Positions 53,500 to 63,101 of a stretch of DNA of 64,000 nt are shown in pieces. A program made the position numbers and the translations under genes. The notes beneath the pieces are model-generated. The model saw nothing but the letters and a program-made list of their open reading frames with translations. It made no database searches and had not been told where the DNA came from. Where the stretch lies: NCBI RefSeq assembly GCF_013003965.1, contig NZ_CP053069.1, forward strand, positions 2,573,419-2,637,418, read 5' to 3'. This stretch comes from Usitatibacter rugosus (GTDB lineage Bacteria; Pseudomonadota; Gammaproteobacteria; Burkholderiales; Usitatibacteraceae). Numbering within the stretch: the stretch's first letter is position 1; the number at the start of each line of letters is the position of its first letter.

Positions 53500-53724
53500 A
53501 TGTCGCTCGGCTGGAAACTTTTCTTCGTCTTCATCGGCTTTTGCACGCTGATGGGCGGCGTGATGTACATGGCCTTCCGCGAACGGGCGCGCGGCAAGGC
53601 TCTCGCGCCAGGTGACATTGCCGCCGGCGAAGCGCAGGATGCCCGGGTACTGATCGTGATCTTCTCCGCCGCCATCGGCGGGTTGCTCCTCACGCTCCTC
53701 GTCGCGTGGCTGGTCTTCCTCTAA
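53500..53724 (+). CDS. Small two-helix membrane protein
   Basis: A 74-residue protein two bases after mlaA. Helix 1 is WKLFFVFIGFCTLMGGVMYM, helix 2 VLIVIFSAAIGGLLLTLLVA, joined by a basic then acidic loop (RERARGKAL, GEAQDA). No family is recognised. The tight spacing makes it the third gene of the nadC-mlaA transcript. Confidence 0.72.
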   Translation: MSLGWKLFFVFIGFCTLMGGVMYMAFRERARGKALAPGDIAAGEAQDARVLIVIFSAAIGGLLLTLLVAWLVFL

Positions 53725-53836
53725 GACCGCCCGCCCCCTCCGCCTGTCGGCAATCAACGACGGCGCGCCCCTCTCCGGCCGCGGGAACAAATCCGTTTGG
53801 CCGCTGTTACCGTATCGATCATCTCAGGAGAAATCC

Positions 53837-55111
53837 ATGCGTCATTTAGCCTCATCCCTCGCCCTCGCGGCCCTCGTCGCCGCCAGCGGCCCCGCCTCGG
53901 CGGCATTTCACCTCTTCAGGATCAACGAGGTCTACACCAACAACAATGGCACGGTTCAGTTCGTCGAGCTGACCGCGCTCGCGGGCGGCCAGCAGTTCAC
54001 GTCGGGACACACGCTGACCATCACCCCGGCCGGTGGTGGGGCCGCCGTGGTCTGCAACTCCGCCCCGAACCTGCCGGGCGACACCAGCGGCAAGAAGATG
54101 CTGTTCGGCACGGCCGGCGTGCAGGCCCGGTTCGGCGTGACTCCGGACTACATCTGCCCGAACTCATTCGTCGCGCCGGCGGGAGGCACGATCAACTGGG
54201 GTGAAGGATCGGACACTCTCGTCTACCCGGCCCTGCCCGTGGATGGCGCCACGTCGCTCAATACGAGCGGCGTCACTTTCGTGTCCCGGGCCGCTACGCC
54301 GCAGAGCTTCGCCGGCTTGCCACCCGCCTATCAGGGCATGTGGTGGCAGGACCCGGGCCAGGAATCCGGCTGGGGCATCAACACCGCGCACCAGGGCGAC
54401 ATCATCTTCGCCACGTGGTTTACCTATGGCGCGGACGGCAAGGGCCTCTGGATGATCCTCTCGAATGCATCGAAGATCGGCGAGGGCCAGTATCGCGGCG
54501 ACATCTACACGGCACGCGGCCCCCCCTTCAACGCGGAGCCGTTCTTTCCCAACCAGGTCGTGCTCACCAACGTGGGCAACGGGACGTTCACGTTCGGCAA
54601 CTCGTCGTCGGGCACGTTCCAGTACACCGTCAACGACATCACGCAGACGAAGGACATCACCCGCTTCGTCTTCTCCGCGGGTGCTCCCGAGTGCACGCTC
54701 GGCGGAACGCCGACCGGCCTCAACTACCAGGACATCTGGTGGAAGGCTCCCGCCTCGTCCGAATCGGGCTGGGGCCTCAACATCGTGCATCAAGGCAACC
54801 GCCTGCTCATGTCGTGGTTCACCTACGACGCGACGGGCAAGGGCCAGTGGCTGCTGATGCCCGACGTCGTGAAAGGGACGGGCGAGTCCTTCAGCGGGAA
54901 GATCTACCGCTACACCGGCAACCCGTTCAACAGCACGCCGTGGAACCCGGCATCCGTGATCTCGACCGAAGTCGGGACGGCGACCGTCGTGTTCAGCGAC
55001 CGCAACAACGGAACGTTCGCGTACACGCTGGACAACATCAGCCAATCGAAGGCGATCACGCGCACGGTGTTCAATCCGGACGGCGCGCAGGCCGCCTGCA
55101 ACGCCCCCTAA
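53837..55111 (+). CDS. Secreted lamin-tail-like protein with tandem SGWG modules
   Basis: A 424-residue exported protein; AGGAGA precedes the ATG and the signal ends PASA. Residues about 23-150, starting FHLFRINEVYTNNNGTVQFV, have the pattern of a lamin-tail (LTD)-like beta domain with two cysteines (VCNSAP, YICPNS). From about 164 come two SGWG modules: YQGMWWQDPGQESGWGINTA with HQGDIIFATWFTY, and YQDIWWKAPASSESGWGLN with HQGNRLLMSWFTY, ending ITRFVF and ITRTVF and a final Cys. It converges with the 55.1 kb gene of the same family. Confidence 0.8.
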   Translation: MRHLASSLALAALVAASGPASAAFHLFRINEVYTNNNGTVQFVELTALAGGQQFTSGHTLTITPAGGGAAVVCNSAPNLPGDTSGKKMLFGTAGVQARFGVTPDYICPNSFVAPAGGTINWGEGSDTLVYPALPVDGATSLNTSGVTFVSRAATPQSFAGLPPAYQGMWWQDPGQESGWGINTAHQGDIIFATWFTYGADGKGLWMILSNASKIGEGQYRGDIYTARGPPFNAEPFFPNQVVLTNVGNGTFTFGNSSSGTFQYTVNDITQTKDITRFVFSAGAPECTLGGTPTGLNYQDIWWKAPASSESGWGLNIVHQGNRLLMSWFTYDATGKGQWLLMPDVVKGTGESFSGKIYRYTGNPFNSTPWNPASVISTEVGTATVVFSDRNNGTFAYTLDNISQSKAITRTVFNPDGAQAACNAP

Positions 55112-55133
55112 GACCAGCGACTACTGGACTGCG

Positions 55134-55910
55134 TCACCGGAAGCTGCACGTCGCTTTCGGTGACGCGAACTCCTGGCGGGTGATGTTCTTCACCTGCGCC
55201 ACCCCATCCAGCGTGTACGCGAAGGTCCCGTGCTCGCGGTCGCTGAACGTGAGCGTCACTTGCCCCACCTCCGTCGTCTGGATCGAGCCCACGTTCCACG
55301 GCAGCGTGTTGAACGGATTTCCCTTCGCGCGGTGGATCGACCCGGTGAACTGGTCGCCCAGCCCCACGCGCCGCACGTTCGACATGAGCAGCCACTGCGC
55401 CTTGCCGCTCAAGTCATACGTGAACCACGTCGCGAAGATGAGATCGCCCTGGTGCGTGATGTTCAAGCCCCACCCTGACTCCGAAGCGTTCCACCACGTG
55501 TCCTGGTAGTTCACGATGGCCGACGGCGCACCACCCGTGAAGCATTCGGGGATGGCGTTGCCGAACTCGGTGCGCGTGAGCGGCTTCGTCTGCGTGATGC
55601 CGTTTACCGTGTAGTCGAACTTGCCGGCCGTCGTGCTCGAGAACGTGAACGTCCCCGTACCGACCTCGGTGACCTCGACCTGCTTCGGATCGAACGGCAC
55701 CGCGTTGAATGCGGGCCCACGTGTCGTGTAGATCGTCCCCGTATAGACGCCGGGACCGGTGCGCTCCGCACGCGACATCAGGTACCACTGCCCTTCCCCA
55801 TTCGCGCCGTACGTGAACCACGTGGCGAAGAGGATGTTGCCCTGGTGCGTGGTGTTGATGCCCCAGCCGGATTCCTGCGGGCCGGCCCACCACAACGCCT
55901 GATACGCATC
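55134..55910. repeat. Tandem-module coding repeat, copy 1
   Basis: The 3' 777 bases, encoding both SGWG modules, match 59035-59811 in the same orientation; the encoded 258 residues are about 85% identical by eye, more than the passenger parts. Confidence 0.8.
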
Positions 55911-58900
55911 GGCGACGGAAGCCACCGGCGGCGGCGGACGCACGTAGATGCCGGGGCCGCCCGGATCGCTGATGGCGCCGTTGGCCGCGAGATCGTCGTC
56001 GCCCAATCCACCGTCGACGATGGAGAGCGTGATCGTGTTGCCCGCGATCGTCGCCGGCACCGTGTACCAGTGAGGCGCGGGCGCGGCTGCGGTCGGACCG
56101 TACTTCCAGTATTGCGTGCCGTCGGGCAACGTCTGCGGATACGTCAGCACGATCGTGACCGTCGAGCCCGGAGCGCAGCCCCCCGCATCGAACGCGAAGA
56201 GACCGTGCGGGAACTGCACGTTCGAGGGGCCCGTTCCCGCAGGCGGGGACAAGGGATCGCCCGTCAACGGAATGAACGAGGGATCCACCGAGAACTCGCA
56301 GGCCCCACCACCGCCCGTGAGGTTCGCCGCGATCGTCCCCGTGCCGGTGGGGCTCGTGCCGCCGCCGGTGAATCGGCCGGGCGTGATCGAGAACGGCGCG
56401 GAGTCGACCGACGTGCCGACGGCATTGCGTGCACGAACGACGCACGTCACCGGACCCGCGGGCAATCCGCCCACCGTGAGCGGCGAGGCCGGCCCTGTGG
56501 CGGTGCGCGCGCCGCACTGCGCGGTGTAGTCGAGGATCGCCGAGCCACCGTCCGAAGCGGGGACCGAGAACGTGACGAGCGCGCTCGACGTCGTCGGCAG
56601 CGTGACGTTCGTGATCGTCGGCGCCGAGGGAACGGCCAGTACGGTGAGCGTGATGTCGTTGCCCGTACCGCCCGCGTACGAGATGCGGAATTTCGAAGCG
56701 CCCGCCGTGACGATCGCGCCTTCGGGCAAGCCCGCGAACGTGCCGGCGGTCGCCGAAGGACCCAGGTTGTCGACGATGCGAAACACGTCTCCGGTCGCGG
56801 GTGCGTAGCCGAGCGCCACGTTGAGAGCCCCGCCGACGCTTGCGCCAATGTTCGCGCGAACCTGGTCGTATTGCGTGCCGGCAGCGAGCCCGCTGATCTC
56901 GACCTCGAGCGTGCCGGCCGCGAGGTTGAGAGAGTCGACGGTGAAGAGGCCGGGGGAAAGGCCCGGCGCGAACGAGCCCGAGCTGTTCACCGCCGCGGCG
57001 CTGCCCGTCCCCATCAGGCGCGCGTTGTTGGTGATCGTCCCCGCGATCGAGCCGGTCAAGGAGAGCACGCCCGCCTGGACGTTCACGGGCCCGTTGAAGG
57101 GGCTCGCGCCGGAGAGCGTGAGCGTTCCCGCGCCGCTCTTCACGATCGTCCCGGAGCTCTGGAAGACATTGGCCATCGTGAGCGCGCCGGCACGGTCGAC
57201 CGTCAGCACGTCGTTGACGAAGACGAGACCGGTACCGAGCGTGCCGGTCGAGCCGCCGACGCCGACGTTCAGCGACGCGTTGACGTTGAGCGAGCCGGAG
57301 TAACCGCTGTTGTCGCCCGTCAGGATCGTGGTCTCCGCGAGGGTGAGCGTGCCCACCCCTTCGATGCGTCCGTTGAAGTTCGTGGGCCCGCGCAGGTTGG
57401 TCGCGGTGCCCAGGAGCAGGCGGCCGTCACCCTGGAGGTTGCGCAGGCGCACCGTGCCCGGGGTCGCATTCACCTCGATCGTCGCGCCCGCCGCGACGTA
57501 GGTCGACCCAAAGGCGTCGGTGGCGCTATTGAAGAAGGTGTTGCCGAATCGCACGGTGCCTCCCTCGACGCGGAAGGCCGTGCTGAAGTTCGTGAAGCTG
57601 CTGAAGCCGCTCAGGGGCACGTCGATCGCGAACGTGCCGCTATTCACGGGATCGCCGATCAGGTACCGGTCCGTCATGTTGCTGATGCCCATCGACAGCG
57701 GGTTCACCGTGACCCCCGCCGCCACCGTGAGCCGGGCATTGGCGTGGGCGAACTGCAAGCGCACATCGGAAACGCCGACCACGAAGTGGAGCCGGCCGTC
57801 CTCGATCCTGAACTGGTTGATGACGGCGCCGCCCCCGGCTGTCGCCAGCGGGTTGGCGATCGTGACCGTGCCGCCTCCCCTCACGTACGTCTGGCCACTC
57901 GTGCGCGTGCTGGGCCCCGACAGGCGCAGGTCGCCCGGGCCGCTCATGAACAGCCGGCCGCCCGTCGTGAGCGGGTTCGGCATGTCGTAGACGTTCGAGC
58001 GGTTCACGTTGACGATCGCGCCGGAAAGGAAATTGCCGAGGATCGTGACGACGCTCGCCGGCGGTAGTGCGCCCGATGTCCCGCCGGCACCGAGGTTCAG
58101 CGTGCCTCCGACCGTCGTCCCTCCGGTGTAGGTGTGGTTCCCCGTGAACGTGATCTCCGCGCCGCCGGCGATCTCCAGGCTCCCGAAGCCGGTGATCAGG
58201 CCGTCGAACTGGCTCGTGCCCGTGAGGATCGTGTTGAGGTTCAACTGCGACTGGAACGTGCCGGTGCCGCGCAGGTTGTTGATGGTGAGGGGATCGCCAT
58301 TGTTGCGCAGCGTCGCTCCCGCGTTCACCGTCGTAAACCCGACGTCGCGAAGCAGCGGCAACGAGTTCGGGCGGCCGATGACGACCGTGCCGCCGCCCGC
58401 GACGAACTCCGCCGTGGGATCCGAGATGTAGGCCGTCGCGGGCTGGCTGATGTTGACGCTGCCCGTCGCCAGGGGATCGCCGAACGTCGCGACGGAGTCG
58501 TGCTCGAGCTCGAGCGTCACGGTGGGCTGGAAGAAGATCGTCGTGCCCGCTTCCGCCGAGACCGTGCTGGACGTGCCCGCGGCGAAGTTGATCGTGTTGC
58601 CCGAGATCACCACGATGCCGCCACCCGTAGCCACGTAGCGCCCTCCGGAGAAGATCCACGCGGTGGGTGACTGGACCTGCGCCGTGCCCATCGAGATCGT
58701 GCCCGCGCGCGCTTCCACGCGGGGGATCCCGGTGCCGAGGGGGTTCGTCAGCGCGAACACGAGGGTGCCGGGACCGTCCTTGAGGATGGTGCCCTGCAGC
58801 CTCGTTCCCGTGAGCGTGACGGTCACGCCCGCGGGCACCACGATGGGAGCGCCGGAGAGCGTGATCGTGGTGGCGAACGTGATCGTGTCGCCGTCGGCCG

Positions 58901-59024
58901 CGCTCGCCGCGCAGGCGAGCAGCGTCGCCTCATTGGTCGCGGGGCACGCCGCCGCCCGTGCGCCGAGCGGCAGCGCGAGGGCGGCGACGGCCAGGGCCTG
59001 CAGGACCTTCCTCATCGCCGTCAT
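55134..59024 (-). CDS. Giant secreted beta-helix passenger with choice-of-anchor-U-like and tandem SGWG modules
   Basis: A 1296-residue exported protein; GGGAG six bases upstream supports the ATG, and the signal ends GARAA. Then ACPATNEATLLACAA and about 650 residues of Gly/Thr/Asn-rich beta-helix with passenger-associated repeats (GSGAGTLTLSG-like units). Late passenger motifs GTLEVEISGLAAGTQYDQV and FRISYAGGTGNDITLTV follow, then a fibronectin-like segment (SAILDYTAQC), a choice-of-anchor-U-like domain ending IVDGGLGDDDLAANGAI, and two SGWG modules (about 1039-1171, 1172-1296). There is no beta-barrel and no IPTL/PEP-CTERM tail. It lies 10 bases after its paralog. Confidence 0.85.
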   Translation of the reverse strand: MTAMRKVLQALAVAALALPLGARAAACPATNEATLLACAASAADGDTITFATTITLSGAPIVVPAGVTVTLTGTRLQGTILKDGPGTLVFALTNPLGTGIPRVEARAGTISMGTAQVQSPTAWIFSGGRYVATGGGIVVISGNTINFAAGTSSTVSAEAGTTIFFQPTVTLELEHDSVATFGDPLATGSVNISQPATAYISDPTAEFVAGGGTVVIGRPNSLPLLRDVGFTTVNAGATLRNNGDPLTINNLRGTGTFQSQLNLNTILTGTSQFDGLITGFGSLEIAGGAEITFTGNHTYTGGTTVGGTLNLGAGGTSGALPPASVVTILGNFLSGAIVNVNRSNVYDMPNPLTTGGRLFMSGPGDLRLSGPSTRTSGQTYVRGGGTVTIANPLATAGGGAVINQFRIEDGRLHFVVGVSDVRLQFAHANARLTVAAGVTVNPLSMGISNMTDRYLIGDPVNSGTFAIDVPLSGFSSFTNFSTAFRVEGGTVRFGNTFFNSATDAFGSTYVAAGATIEVNATPGTVRLRNLQGDGRLLLGTATNLRGPTNFNGRIEGVGTLTLAETTILTGDNSGYSGSLNVNASLNVGVGGSTGTLGTGLVFVNDVLTVDRAGALTMANVFQSSGTIVKSGAGTLTLSGASPFNGPVNVQAGVLSLTGSIAGTITNNARLMGTGSAAAVNSSGSFAPGLSPGLFTVDSLNLAAGTLEVEISGLAAGTQYDQVRANIGASVGGALNVALGYAPATGDVFRIVDNLGPSATAGTFAGLPEGAIVTAGASKFRISYAGGTGNDITLTVLAVPSAPTITNVTLPTTSSALVTFSVPASDGGSAILDYTAQCGARTATGPASPLTVGGLPAGPVTCVVRARNAVGTSVDSAPFSITPGRFTGGGTSPTGTGTIAANLTGGGGACEFSVDPSFIPLTGDPLSPPAGTGPSNVQFPHGLFAFDAGGCAPGSTVTIVLTYPQTLPDGTQYWKYGPTAAAPAPHWYTVPATIAGNTITLSIVDGGLGDDDLAANGAISDPGGPGIYVRPPPPVASVADAYQALWWAGPQESGWGINTTHQGNILFATWFTYGANGEGQWYLMSRAERTGPGVYTGTIYTTRGPAFNAVPFDPKQVEVTEVGTGTFTFSSTTAGKFDYTVNGITQTKPLTRTEFGNAIPECFTGGAPSAIVNYQDTWWNASESGWGLNITHQGDLIFATWFTYDLSGKAQWLLMSNVRRVGLGDQFTGSIHRAKGNPFNTLPWNVGSIQTTEVGQVTLTFSDREHGTFAYTLDGVAQVKNITRQEFASPKATCSFR

Positions 59025-59034
59025 CGCCGTCTCC

Positions 59035-59811
59035 CTAGCGGAAGCTGCACATCGCCTTGGGCGATGCGAACTCCTGCCTCGTGATCGCCTTCGTCTGCGA
59101 CACGCCATCCAGCGTGTACGCGAACGTCCCGTGGTCGGCGTCGCTGAAGGAGAGCGTCACCTGGCCGACCTCGGTCACCTGGATGGAGCCCGTGTTCCAC
59201 GGCAGCGTGTTGAAGGGGTTGCCGCGCGCCCGGTAGATCTTCCCGGCGAAGCTGTCGCCCAATCCAACACGGCGCACGTCCGACATGAGAAGCCACTGCG
59301 CCTTGCCGCTCGTGTCGTAGGTGAACCACGTCGCGAAGATCACGTCGCCCTGGTGGGTGATGTTCAAGCCCCAGCCGGACTCCGAAGCGTTCCACCACGT
59401 GTCCTGGTAGTTCACGATCGCGCTCGCCGGGCCGCCCGCCGTGCACTCGGGAATGGCGTTGCCGAACTCGGTGCGCGTGAGCGTCTTCGACTGCGTGATG
59501 CCGTTCACCGTGTACTCGAACCTGCCGGACGTCGCGCTCGAGAACTTGAACGTTCCGGTGCCGACCTCGGTGGCCACGACCTGGCGCGAATCGAACGGCA
59601 CCGCGTTGAAGGCCGGGCCTCGCGTCGTGTAGATGGTCCCGGTGTACTCGCCGGGTCCCGTGCGCTCGGCACGCGACATCAGGAACCACTGCCCTTCCCC
59701 GTTCGCGTTGTACGTAAACCACGTCGCGAAGAGGATGTCGCCCTGGTGCGTGGTGTTGATGCCCCAGCCGGATTCCTGCGCGCCGGCCCACCACAACGCC
59801 TGGTACGCGGG
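59035..59811. repeat. Tandem-module coding repeat, copy 2
   Basis: Direct-repeat partner of 55134-55910, both on the minus strand and 3.9 kb apart. Recombination between them would remove one passenger and create a chimeric gene. Confidence 0.8.
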
Positions 59812-62800
59812 CGTGCCGGCGGTCGGAGGCGTCACGGGAGCCGCCCTCGGCGCCGCGGGTCCGCCGCCGATGATGACCTGGCCCGGCGTGGGCTCGGCGT
59901 CGTCGGTGCTGTCGTCCATGATGCTGAGCGTGACGGTGTTGCCCGAGATGACCGCGGCGGATAGCGGCAGCGCGTACCAGTGCGGCACGGGATTGCCGGC
60001 CTCGATGCCGTAGACCCAGTAGCGCGTGCCCGCGGGCAGCGGTGCCGGGAAGGTGAGCGTGAACGTGACCGTCGAGCCCGGCGTGCATCCGTCCGCGATG
60101 AGACCGACGATCCCGTGCGGGAAATCGAGGTTCGCCGGCGGCGCATCCGGAGCCGCGGTGACCGGAAGGAGGAACGGCGGAATGGTGAAGCTGCAACCGC
60201 CGCCTCCGGCGACGTTCGCCGTGATCGTGCCGCTGCCCGTGGCACTCGGGCCGGAGAAGTCGAAGAGGCCGATGGTGACCGCGAACGGCGCCGAATCGGG
60301 ACCGTTGCCCAGCGCATTGCGAGCGCGGGCAACGCAGGTCGTCGGCCCCGAGGCGACACCGGACAGCAGCGCCGGCGACGAAGTGACGCCCATCACGGCG
60401 GTGGCCGCGCACGTGACGGTGTAGTCGAGGATCGGCGAGCCGCCGTCGGAGGCCGGCGCCGTGAACGAGACCTGCACGTCATTCGGGAAGTCGGGGTCGG
60501 CAGGCATCACGCCCGTGATCGTCGGCGCGCCCGGAACGCTGATCGCGGTGAGCACGATGTCGTTGCCGTTGCCGCCCTGGTAGGTGATGCGGAAATTCGT
60601 CGCGCCGGTCGCCAGCAGCCCGCCTTCGGGGAGGCCGTTGAAAGAGGCCGGCGTGCTCCCGGTCGCGACGTCCACGATCGTGAACGACGTGCCCGCCGGC
60701 GGGACGTAGCCGCCGACGAGGATCACGCTGAGCGGCGTGGCCGAGAACGAGCTGAAGCTCGACACCTGCAGCTGGTCGTATTGCGCTCCGGCCGTGGAGC
60801 CGCCGATCTTGATGCTGACCTGGCCACCGACCAGCGAGGGTTGGCCCCCATTGAATATTCCGGTCCCTGCGCCGACGCCGGGCTCGACGATCCCGCCCGG
60901 CGCCACCTGGAATCCCTGCACGATGCCCGTGCCGCGCAGCACCCCGCCTGCACCGGTGATCTGCGGACGCGCCGCCAGGTACGTGCCCGTCACGACGAGG
61001 GTCGCGTTCGGCTGGGTACGGAAGTTGCCGACCGACGTCCCGGTGCCGGAAAGGATGAACGTGCCCCCGCCGTTGAACTGGATGGAGTTGCCGCTGAGCG
61101 TGTTCGGGATGTCGAGCGTGTCGGAGCGGACGAAGGTCACGACGCTGATCACGTTGATGGGCCCCGTGCCGAGCGTTCCGGACGCGCCGCCGTTGCCCAC
61201 GGTCAAGTTGATCTGGGCTTCCGTGCCGCCGGTGTAGGTGTTGTCGCCGGTGAGCGTGACGGGCGAGGTGACGGTCCTCACGCCTCCCGCGCCCGAAATC
61301 ACGCCATCGAAGGTGCCGCCGCTCAGCTCGAGCAGGCTCTGCTCGACGATGACGCTGCCGTCGCCCTGCAGGTTCGCGACCCGCAGCGGCGTCACGCGAT
61401 TCACGCGCAGCGCGCCCGGTGCCGTGACCTGGGTATTGATCGCGGTCTGGAACAGGGTGCCATTGAACGGATTGTTGACCTGCAGCTCGCCGTTGACGAC
61501 CTGCAACGATCCGATCGGCAGGCCGGTCGTGCCGCCGGCGAGCTCGATGTACCCCGCCCCGCAATCGTTGAAGCGGAGCACGCCGCTCGTGTTGCTGGTG
61601 ATGAGCCCGGTGAGCACCAGCGTCTGGAAGTCGGTGGCGCAGATCGTGGGCGAGCTGCCGGCGCCGAAGGTGATGTTCTTGTTCAGCGTCATCGTGGCGG
61701 TCGCCTGCAGCCGCCCGGTGTTGATGTTGAGGTTCGGGCCGACGCCGAGCGCGCCCGCGTTGCCGATGCGAAGCGTGCCGGCGTTGATCGTGGTGTCGCC
61801 GAAGTACGAGCTCGTGGTGTTGAGGTTCAGGGCGCCGACGCCGTTCTTGACGACGCTGCCGGATCCGCTGATCGTCCCGCCGAGCGTGAAGTTGGCCGCC
61901 GCCGTGTCGATCACCAGCGTGGCGTCGTTCTGGATGGCGAGGTTGTAGTTCTGGTTGGTGCCGGAGCCGTCGCCGAGCTGCAGCGTCCCGCCGCTGATCG
62001 TGGTGCCTCCCGTGTGCTGGAGCAGGCCCGACAGCACGAGCGTTCCAGCCCCGATCTTCGCGAGCGCGCCGTTGCCGCCGATGCTCGCCGGGAAGTTGCC
62101 GCTGCGCACGCTGACCGTCGAGGCGCCGGCCGACGCGATCGTCAGGCCCGCGAAGATGTCCGGCGCCTGCAGGTTGGCGATCGTGAGGTTGTTGCCGTTG
62201 TTGGAGAGGCCCCCCGTGTTCTGGATCGTCAGCGAGGCCGCGGCATCGGACAGCAGCGAGAAGTTCGGACTGCCCGCCGTGAGGCTGGTCCCGTCGACCA
62301 CGATCGTCGAGTCCGCTGCCGCGCTGGAAGGCGCTCCCGGCAAGAGGAACACCCCGCCCTGGCGCCCCGGGCTCCCGAACCGGGCCTGCGAGGAAGTCTG
62401 GAGGGTCACGTTGGTCACGAAGAGCCCGATCGACTGGCCTGTCACGGCGGAGATCACGCTGGTCGTGCCGGCCGTGAAATCGAGCGTCGAAAAGGTGGGG
62501 TTCGCGAGGCCCGTCGCGACGAGCTGGCCACCGGCCATGAGGAGGCTGCCCGAACCCAGGGCGCCGGTGGCGCCGATGAAGATCGTTCCCGCGGAAATCT
62601 GGACGACGCCCAGGGAGTTGTTGGCGTTGATGGACAGGGCCGCGGCGCCGGTCTTGTTGAGGTTACCGAAGAGGCGAAAGGCGCCCTGCACCAGGGTCTT
62701 GTCCGCGACCACCAGGACGGGGCTTCCACCGCCCAGCGTGATGTCCGCGGACAGGGTGATGGTGTCCCCGGCGCCGGGGCCGGACGCACAGGCCAGGAAG

Positions 62801-62916
62801 GTGGCCTCGTTGTTGGCCGGGCAATCCGCGGCTGACGCGGCGGATGGCGCGAGAGCCGCGGCCGCCACGACGAGCAAGGGGAGAAACGAACGGATGCGAC
62901 GCTGGATATCTGCCAT
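59035..62916 (-). CDS. Giant secreted beta-helix passenger, paralog of the 55.1 kb protein
   Basis: A 1293-residue exported protein; AGGAG seven bases before the ATG, signal ending AASAA. The N-terminal DCPANNEATFLACASG repeats the opening of its paralog. The passenger of about 650 residues contains units such as KIGAGTLVLSGLLQHTGGT. GQVSIKIGGSTAGAQYDQL and YQGGNGNDIVLT close it. A fibronectin-like part (SPILDYTVTC), a choice-of-anchor-U-like domain (PHGIVGLIADGCTPGSTVTF) and tandem SGWG modules (about 1036-1168, 1169-1293) follow. First gene of a pair; probably transported by Sec and then a type II or unknown route. Confidence 0.85.
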   Translation of the reverse strand: MADIQRRIRSFLPLLVVAAAALAPSAASAADCPANNEATFLACASGPGAGDTITLSADITLGGGSPVLVVADKTLVQGAFRLFGNLNKTGAAALSINANNSLGVVQISAGTIFIGATGALGSGSLLMAGGQLVATGLANPTFSTLDFTAGTTSVISAVTGQSIGLFVTNVTLQTSSQARFGSPGRQGGVFLLPGAPSSAAADSTIVVDGTSLTAGSPNFSLLSDAAASLTIQNTGGLSNNGNNLTIANLQAPDIFAGLTIASAGASTVSVRSGNFPASIGGNGALAKIGAGTLVLSGLLQHTGGTTISGGTLQLGDGSGTNQNYNLAIQNDATLVIDTAAANFTLGGTISGSGSVVKNGVGALNLNTTSSYFGDTTINAGTLRIGNAGALGVGPNLNINTGRLQATATMTLNKNITFGAGSSPTICATDFQTLVLTGLITSNTSGVLRFNDCGAGYIELAGGTTGLPIGSLQVVNGELQVNNPFNGTLFQTAINTQVTAPGALRVNRVTPLRVANLQGDGSVIVEQSLLELSGGTFDGVISGAGGVRTVTSPVTLTGDNTYTGGTEAQINLTVGNGGASGTLGTGPINVISVVTFVRSDTLDIPNTLSGNSIQFNGGGTFILSGTGTSVGNFRTQPNATLVVTGTYLAARPQITGAGGVLRGTGIVQGFQVAPGGIVEPGVGAGTGIFNGGQPSLVGGQVSIKIGGSTAGAQYDQLQVSSFSSFSATPLSVILVGGYVPPAGTSFTIVDVATGSTPASFNGLPEGGLLATGATNFRITYQGGNGNDIVLTAISVPGAPTITGVMPADPDFPNDVQVSFTAPASDGGSPILDYTVTCAATAVMGVTSSPALLSGVASGPTTCVARARNALGNGPDSAPFAVTIGLFDFSGPSATGSGTITANVAGGGGCSFTIPPFLLPVTAAPDAPPANLDFPHGIVGLIADGCTPGSTVTFTLTFPAPLPAGTRYWVYGIEAGNPVPHWYALPLSAAVISGNTVTLSIMDDSTDDAEPTPGQVIIGGGPAAPRAAPVTPPTAGTPAYQALWWAGAQESGWGINTTHQGDILFATWFTYNANGEGQWFLMSRAERTGPGEYTGTIYTTRGPAFNAVPFDSRQVVATEVGTGTFKFSSATSGRFEYTVNGITQSKTLTRTEFGNAIPECTAGGPASAIVNYQDTWWNASESGWGLNITHQGDVIFATWFTYDTSGKAQWLLMSDVRRVGLGDSFAGKIYRARGNPFNTLPWNTGSIQVTEVGQVTLSFSDADHGTFAYTLDGVSQTKAITRQEFASPKAMCSFR

Positions 62917-62933
62917 GGCCCGGCTCCTGGTTT

Positions 62934-62945
62934 CCCATCGATGGG
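62934..62945. promoter_or_regulatory. 12-base perfect palindrome upstream of the passenger operon
   Basis: CCCATCGATGGG lies 17 bases before the ATG of the 59.0 kb gene, just upstream of its ribosome-binding site. It could be an operator, or chance. Confidence 0.3.
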
Positions 62946-63101
62946 ATGGGAGCAGTGTCGGGAAAGGCCGGCAGGACGGGTGTTAATGCAGCGTTATCGC
63001 ATCGTCAATGCGAGGGCGGGCGAAGGCGCCGGGAAAGGCGGCTGTAGGGAATACGCGCCGCCCCCGGCTGCAGATGTTCCTTTAGTACGGGCAAGTGCCG
63101 C

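Noticed and set aside
59980-62835. Open frame of about 951 codons opposite the 59.0 kb passenger gene
   Set aside because: Composition is an Arg/Asp/Gly-rich shadow; the minus-strand frame has a signal peptide, ribosome-binding site and paralogs.
55134-62916. Type V autotransporters
   Set aside because: Passenger-like repeats are present but no C-terminal beta-barrel of about 280 residues and no terminal Phe/Trp signature; the tail consists of SGWG modules.
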